A stretch of DNA of 43,103 bases, from positions 1 through 43,103 of the forward strand of contig JAHQVJ010000084.1 of assembly GCA_019634415.1 (NCBI GenBank), in the 5' to 3' direction. The position numbers and the translations under genes were made by a program. This document shows positions 37,152-43,103 of this stretch, piece by piece. The stretch comes from Myxococcales bacterium (lineage in GTDB: Bacteria > Myxococcota_A > UBA796 > GCA-2862545). The notes below the pieces were generated by a model that saw only the letters and a list, made by a program, of their open reading frames with translations, did no database searches and was not told the DNA's origin. The stretch's first letter is position 1. Each line of letters begins with the position of its first letter.

Positions 37152-38522
37152 ATGAACGCCACGCGACATCCACCGGGTCCCGGCATGTTCGGTGCCATGA
37201 ACATCGCTCCTAGGCTGATGAGAGACCCGCTCCACACGTTGAGCTCACTGGCCGGCGAGTATGGCGACGCCTACTCCATGCGGTTGGGTCCCATTTTGAT
37301 CTATGTCTTTACCAATCCCGACTACGTCAAACACGTGCTCAATGATCAGCATGTCAAGTACAAAAAGAGCTCGATGTACGACGAGTTCGGCGTGTTGCTC
37401 GGCGACGGTCAGATGACCACCAACGACATGGAGAGTTGGCGGCGACAACGCAAGTTGATCCTGCCTACTTTCGCGCCTGCCAAGCTCCAGGACTATGCGC
37501 GTGTGGTCGCCGACAGCGCCGAGTCGATGCTGGATCGCTGGAACGAGCAGGCGGCATCGGGCTCCGTCGACATCTACGAGGAGTTCGTCCGGTTCGGTCT
37601 GAGCGCCATCGGACGCATCCTGTTCAGCATCGATCTGGCCCAGGACGCGCCCCAGGTGAGCGCCTCCATGCGGACCGCCTTCGCGCACATCATGAAGCGC
37701 GTGACCGCTCCCGCGAAGCTCCCGCGCGACTTCCCGACGCCTGGCCGGGTGCGGGTGCGCCGTGCCGTGGATCGCCTCGACGACATCGTGATGCGCTTGG
37801 TCCGCGAGCGTCGGGAGTCCGGCGACGACACCGGTGATCTGTTGAGCTCGCTCGCGCTGTCGCGGGACGACGATGGGCGAGGGATGACCGAGGAGCAGCT
37901 GCGAGACGAGATCAAGACGCTGCTGGTGGCGGGCCACGAGTCTCCGGCGAACGCCCTGACCTGGGCGTGCTACCTGCTCGCGCAGCATCCCGAGGCTCAG
38001 GATCGGGTGGCGCAGGAGGCATCGCGGGTGTCGGGGGCGTCGGCCCCCGACTACGCCGACATGGAGTCCCTCGTCTACACCCGGCAGGTGCTCGACGAGA
38101 CGATGCGCCTGTACCCGCCGGCCTGGACCGTGGAGCGCACCCCCCTGCAAGACGACACCATCGGGGACTACACCGTGAAGGCGGGCGCCAGGGTGAACCT
38201 GCTGATGCACGCGATCCATCGGCATCCCGATCACTGGACCGATCCGGATCGCTTCGACCCCGATCGCTTCTCGGCCGAGCGCTCGGAGGGGCGCCACAAG
38301 TTCGCGTACTTCCCCTACTCGGGGGGGCCACGGGTGTGCCTGGGCGTGAAGTTGTCCAACGTGAAGATGGCGATCGCCTTGGCGATGGTGGTGCGTCGCT
38401 TCGAGCTGCGGCTGGACGAGACCCACGAGGTGGTGCCCCTGCCCTCGGTGAACCTGCGACCGCGCGACGGGATCCGGCTGCACCTCACGCCGCGCGTCGA
38501 CCTCGCTTCCGCCACGGCATGA
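37152..38522 (+). CDS. Cytochrome P450 monooxygenase
   Basis: A 456-residue soluble P450. The I-helix motif is LVAGHESPANAL, in which the usual Thr is Ser. The K-helix ExxR appears in DETMRLYPP. The heme loop is FPYSGGPRVCLG with Cys396 as the iron ligand. The overall pattern is closer to eukaryote-like P450s, such as the CYP110/CYP102 kind, than to typical actinobacterial ones. The ATG at 37152 has GAGGGGGG seven bases upstream. The stop overlaps the PKS start (ATGA), so it is very likely cotranscribed and acts on the polyketide. A ferredoxin partner is not in the window. Confidence 0.94.
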   Translation: MNATRHPPGPGMFGAMNIAPRLMRDPLHTLSSLAGEYGDAYSMRLGPILIYVFTNPDYVKHVLNDQHVKYKKSSMYDEFGVLLGDGQMTTNDMESWRRQRKLILPTFAPAKLQDYARVVADSAESMLDRWNEQAASGSVDIYEEFVRFGLSAIGRILFSIDLAQDAPQVSASMRTAFAHIMKRVTAPAKLPRDFPTPGRVRVRRAVDRLDDIVMRLVRERRESGDDTGDLLSSLALSRDDDGRGMTEEQLRDEIKTLLVAGHESPANALTWACYLLAQHPEAQDRVAQEASRVSGASAPDYADMESLVYTRQVLDETMRLYPPAWTVERTPLQDDTIGDYTVKAGARVNLLMHAIHRHPDHWTDPDRFDPDRFSAERSEGRHKFAYFPYSGGPRVCLGVKLSNVKMAIALAMVVRRFELRLDETHEVVPLPSVNLRPRDGIRLHLTPRVDLASATA

Positions 38523-41458
38523 GCGAGCCCCTGGCGATCGTCGGCATCTCCTGTCGGGTGCCGGGTGCGGACGATGTACGCATACTGTGGCAGCTGCTCG
38601 TGGACGGCCGCGAGACGGTGGCGGAGGTGCCCGCTTCTCGCTGGCCGGTGCCCCGCGAGGAGGCCTCTCCGGATGGCTGGATCCCGCGACGGGGCGGCTT
38701 CCTGGCCGACGTGCGGGGCTTCGACACCGAGTTCTTCGGCGTGTCGGCCCGCGAAGCCATCGACATGGATCCACAGCAGCGGTTGTCCCTCGAGCTGGCC
38801 GTCGAGGCGCTCGAGGACGCGGCCATCGCCCCGAGCCGACTGCGGGGCAGCGAGACGGGCGTGTTCGTGGGGGTGAAGTTCAACGACTATGAGATCCTCA
38901 AGTCGCGCCTCGAGCCCGACGCCACCACGCCCTTCACGAGCACGGGCAACGTGGACGGTCTGGTGGCGAACCGGGTGTCCCACTTCCTGGGTCTGCAGGG
39001 GCCGAGCATGGTGGTCAACGCGTCGTGCGCGGGCTCCCTGGTGGCGGTCCACCTCGGGTGTCGGGCGCTGCTCGGGGGGGAGTGCGACGCGGTGCTGGTG
39101 GGTGGCGTGCAGCTCAACCTGCTCCCCGAGACGGGCTTGGCGCTGTCGAAGATGGGGGTGCTGGCTGCCGACGGGCGCTGCAAGACCTTCGACGCCGCGG
39201 CGGATGGCTACGTGCGGTCCGAGGGCGGCGCCATGGTGGTGATCAAGCCCCTGTCCGCCGCCCTGTCGGACGGCAACCGCGTCTACGCCGTCATCCGTGG
39301 CAGCGCCACGAACAACAACGGCGTCAACGACAGCCTGCCCGCCGTCAGCCGAGACGGTCAGCAGCGACTCGTCGCCACCGCCTGTCGACGCGCGGCAGTC
39401 GAGCCGCACGCCGTGCACTACGTGGAGTGCCACGGCTCGGGCACGGCCATGGGGGACTCCGTGGAGCTGGCAGCCCTCGGGGCCAGCTACGGCGCCGCTC
39501 CCGAGCGCACCGGTCCGCTGGCCGTGGGCTCCATCAAGACCAACCTGGGGCACCTGGAGGCGGCCGCCGGCATCGTCGGCTTGGTGAAGGTGGCCCTGTC
39601 GCTGCACCACGCCACCCTGGTGCCGAGCCTGCACTTCCGCCAGCCGCCGCAGGGCACCGACCATCGCGCCCTCAACGTGGAGGTCGTGGACACCACTCGT
39701 CCCTGGCCTGCGGCCGCCGACGGATCTCGCCACGGTGCTGTGAGCGCCTTCGGCTTCGGCGGCTCCAACGCCCACGTGGTGCTCGGCTCCGCGCCCGAGC
39801 CGGTCGAGCCTTCCTCGGCAGGCTGGCGTCCTGCCGTGGTGCCGCTGTCGGCCATGGGGCCCGAGGCGCTGCAGCAGGGCGTGGCGCGCTGGCACGTGGC
39901 CCTTCGACAGCGGCCAGAGCTCGACGTCCGCGACGTCGCCCACATCGCCGGCGTCGGTCGCGACCACGGGAGGCATCGCCTGGCGGTGGTGGCAGGCTCC
40001 ACGGAGGAGCTCGCCGACGCGCTGCAGCGCACGCTCGAGGGGGGCAGCTCACCGGGTGTGTGGCGCGGAGAGGTTCCCGAGGAGCCTCCGCCGGGCCCCG
40101 TCTTCGTCTATGGCGGGCAGGGCGGTCAGTGGGTGGGCATGGGGCAGCGTCTGCTGCAGGCCAGCGCCGCCTTTCGCGACGCCGTCGCGGCCTGCGACGA
40201 GGCCATGGCTCCCGAGCTCGGCCACGGGGTGACCGAGCTGCTCGCGGGCACGGGGCCCGGCGCCGCGCTCGACCGCTCCGACAGGATCCAGCCAGCACTC
40301 TTCGCGTTTCAGCTCGGGCTCACCGCGCTGCTGGACACCTTCGGGATCCGGCCCGCCGTGGTCTTGGGGCACAGCATGGGCGAGGTGGCCGCTGCCGTCA
40401 CCGCCGGAGCGCTGACCCTTCGCGAGGGGGCGCAGGTGATCTGTCGCCGGAGCCGGGTGGCGCGCGAGCGCGCTGGCGGCCGCGGGGCGATGGCGCTGGT
40501 GGAGCTCGGTCCCGAGCAGATCCGCGAGGTGCTGCAGCAGACGGAGGGATGCAGCTTGGCGGCGGTGAACTCGCCGCGGTCCGTGGTGGTGTCGGGGCAG
40601 CCCGAGGCGATCGAGGCGCTGCTGCAGCAGCTGCAGCAACGCGACGTGTTCTGTCGCCAGGTGAAGGTGGAGTACGCGTCGCACGGTCCGCAGATGGATC
40701 CGCTGCTGGACGAGCTGACGGACGCGCTGTCGGAGGTGCGCGGCGCGCCTCCGCGGTGGCTGTGGGTGTCCACCGTGACGGGCCAGCTCGTGCAGCGCGC
40801 TCCCGATGCTGCGTACTGGGCGAAGAACCTGCGCCAGACCGTGCGCTTCCACGACGGGGTGTGCGCGGCTCGGGCCATGGGGCACGGCACCTTCGTGGAG
40901 ATCGGTCCGCATCCCGTCTTGGTGCCTGCACTGCAGGAGGGAGTGGCGGACGGGGCGGTGCTGGCCACCGTGCAGCGGGACTCGGACCCCCTCGCCGACA
41001 TCGGAGCCACCGTGGCTGGCGCCTATGTGCTCGGCCACGATCCGAGCTGGCGGACGCTGGCACCCGCCGGTCGCGTCGTGTCGCTGCCGACCTATGCGTT
41101 TCACCGTCGACCGTATTGGGTGCACCAGGACGCGCCCCCGTCGCCGACCCGCCCTCCGAAGGAAGCCGAGTCGGCACCCTCCACCTGGCGCGACGACGTG
41201 CTGGGCTTGTCCGAGCGGCAGCGACAGGGGGCGATGGAGCAGCGACTGACGGAGGAGGTGGCCGCGGTGCTCGGTATCGACTCGGCGCGCGTCTCACCCA
41301 CCGTGAACTTCGACCGCCTCGCCATGAAATCTCGTGCCGCCATGGAGCTGCGTCGGCGCTTGGAAACCAATTTGGCCATTCGGCTGTCTTCGGCCGCCGT
41401 GCTGGGCCATCCCACGGTGCGAAAACTCGCTGCCTATCTTTGCCAGCGCATCCATTGA
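38519..41458 (+). CDS. Type I polyketide synthase module, KS-AT-ACP
   Basis: A 979-residue single-module synthase. KS (about 1-425) has Cys170 in VNASCAGS, His305 in ECHGSGT and Lys340/His345 in IKTNLGH, so the catalytic residues are intact; the sequence around Cys differs from the common DTACSSS. AT (about 527-835) has Ser619 in GHSMG, and YASH at 719-722 is the signature usually linked to methylmalonyl-CoA. ACP (about 905-979) has Ser938, but the usual DSL is K-S-R. There is no KR, DH or ER, so the module would leave a beta-keto group. No N-terminal docking helix is seen. It is coupled to the P450 by ATGA. Substrate choice is inference. Confidence 0.93.
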   Translation: MSEPLAIVGISCRVPGADDVRILWQLLVDGRETVAEVPASRWPVPREEASPDGWIPRRGGFLADVRGFDTEFFGVSAREAIDMDPQQRLSLELAVEALEDAAIAPSRLRGSETGVFVGVKFNDYEILKSRLEPDATTPFTSTGNVDGLVANRVSHFLGLQGPSMVVNASCAGSLVAVHLGCRALLGGECDAVLVGGVQLNLLPETGLALSKMGVLAADGRCKTFDAAADGYVRSEGGAMVVIKPLSAALSDGNRVYAVIRGSATNNNGVNDSLPAVSRDGQQRLVATACRRAAVEPHAVHYVECHGSGTAMGDSVELAALGASYGAAPERTGPLAVGSIKTNLGHLEAAAGIVGLVKVALSLHHATLVPSLHFRQPPQGTDHRALNVEVVDTTRPWPAAADGSRHGAVSAFGFGGSNAHVVLGSAPEPVEPSSAGWRPAVVPLSAMGPEALQQGVARWHVALRQRPELDVRDVAHIAGVGRDHGRHRLAVVAGSTEELADALQRTLEGGSSPGVWRGEVPEEPPPGPVFVYGGQGGQWVGMGQRLLQASAAFRDAVAACDEAMAPELGHGVTELLAGTGPGAALDRSDRIQPALFAFQLGLTALLDTFGIRPAVVLGHSMGEVAAAVTAGALTLREGAQVICRRSRVARERAGGRGAMALVELGPEQIREVLQQTEGCSLAAVNSPRSVVVSGQPEAIEALLQQLQQRDVFCRQVKVEYASHGPQMDPLLDELTDALSEVRGAPPRWLWVSTVTGQLVQRAPDAAYWAKNLRQTVRFHDGVCAARAMGHGTFVEIGPHPVLVPALQEGVADGAVLATVQRDSDPLADIGATVAGAYVLGHDPSWRTLAPAGRVVSLPTYAFHRRPYWVHQDAPPSPTRPPKEAESAPSTWRDDVLGLSERQRQGAMEQRLTEEVAAVLGIDSARVSPTVNFDRLAMKSRAAMELRRRLETNLAIRLSSAAVLGHPTVRKLAAYLCQRIH

Positions 41459-41480
41459 CTGTGACAGTTGACGCGTGGGC

Positions 41481-41510
41481 TTGCCGACGAGCGTAACGAA
41501 GAAATATGCT
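41481..41510 (+). promoter_or_regulatory. Possible promoter upstream of the second PKS gene
   Basis: TTGCCG (41481-41486) and TATGCT (41505-41510) are separated by 18 bases in the 95-base gap between the two synthase genes. The fit to consensus is moderate, and this part is slightly AT-richer than the flanks. The gene could equally be read through from the P450-PKS operon. Confidence 0.3.
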
Positions 41511-41553
41511 CACGCGATGTGCGGGACCACCATGAAGCACCCTGAGGGCGTGC

Positions 41554-43103
<1,550 letters not shown>

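Overview
The window is a high-GC bacterial chromosome segment. Third codon positions are almost all G or C, GTG and TTG starts are frequent, and start/stop overlaps (ATGA, GTGA) are common. The gene mix includes a Bat/MoxR operon, a SurA-like pair ahead of pdxA, a GWxTD-like protein, an NtrC-type regulator, a eukaryote-like P450 and one-module polyketide synthases. This best fits a Myxococcota-like (delta-proteobacterial, Gram-negative) organism. That placement is inferred from gene content; no 16S gene is present.

Layout. (1) 1-4.5 kb, chaperones: groES-groEL (groEL runs off the left edge) diverge from dnaK-dnaJ across a 319-base control region. That region holds a perfect 8-9-8 inverted repeat with CIRCE-like geometry but a different sequence. 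(2) 4.6-12.7 kb, a tight Bat operon: moxR, a DUF58 protein, an extra BatD-like membrane protein, BatA, a BatB-BatC fusion, BatD and BatE, closed by a hairpin. (3) 12.8-19.8 kb: an unrecognised polytopic membrane protein, a GWxTD-like protein and a histidine kinase. Convergent to these is an operon of a PEGA-like exported protein, a HAMP/PAS histidine kinase and a sigma54-dependent response regulator. (4) 19.85-22.7 kb: two SurA/parvulin-type proteins translationally coupled to pdxA. (5) 22.7-24.0 kb: a CDF metal exporter and its SmtB/ArsR-type repressor, preceded by a matching operator palindrome. (6) 24.07-25.4 kb: an unknown membrane-anchored protein.

(7) 25.4-43.1 kb is the accessory part and looks like a biosynthetic locus. 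It contains a two-gene (split) Rieske oxygenase, a SAM methyltransferase, a Dpm1-like GT2 transferase with a GT87 membrane mannosyltransferase-like partner, an SDR protein and a flavin monooxygenase. A leftward operon follows: thioesterase, phosphopantetheinyl transferase, cupin, GDP-mannose 4,6-dehydratase, sugar C-methyltransferase and a dehydratase/reductase-like SDR. It diverges from a rightward P450, a KS-AT-ACP polyketide synthase and a second polyketide synthase that runs off the right edge.

How the accessory genes may work together (inference): the PPTase activates the carrier proteins, the PKS proteins build a chain that the thioesterase edits or releases, and the P450, flavin monooxygenase and Rieske system oxidise it. 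The GDP-sugar genes make a deoxy, possibly C-methylated, sugar. The GT2/GT87 pair could supply and transfer polyprenyl-phosphate-linked mannose. The strongest candidates for something new are the split Rieske oxygenase (25.4-26.4 kb), the GDP-sugar C-methylation set beside the PKS, the odd KS-AT-ACP protein, and the CIRCE-geometry repeat at dnaK.
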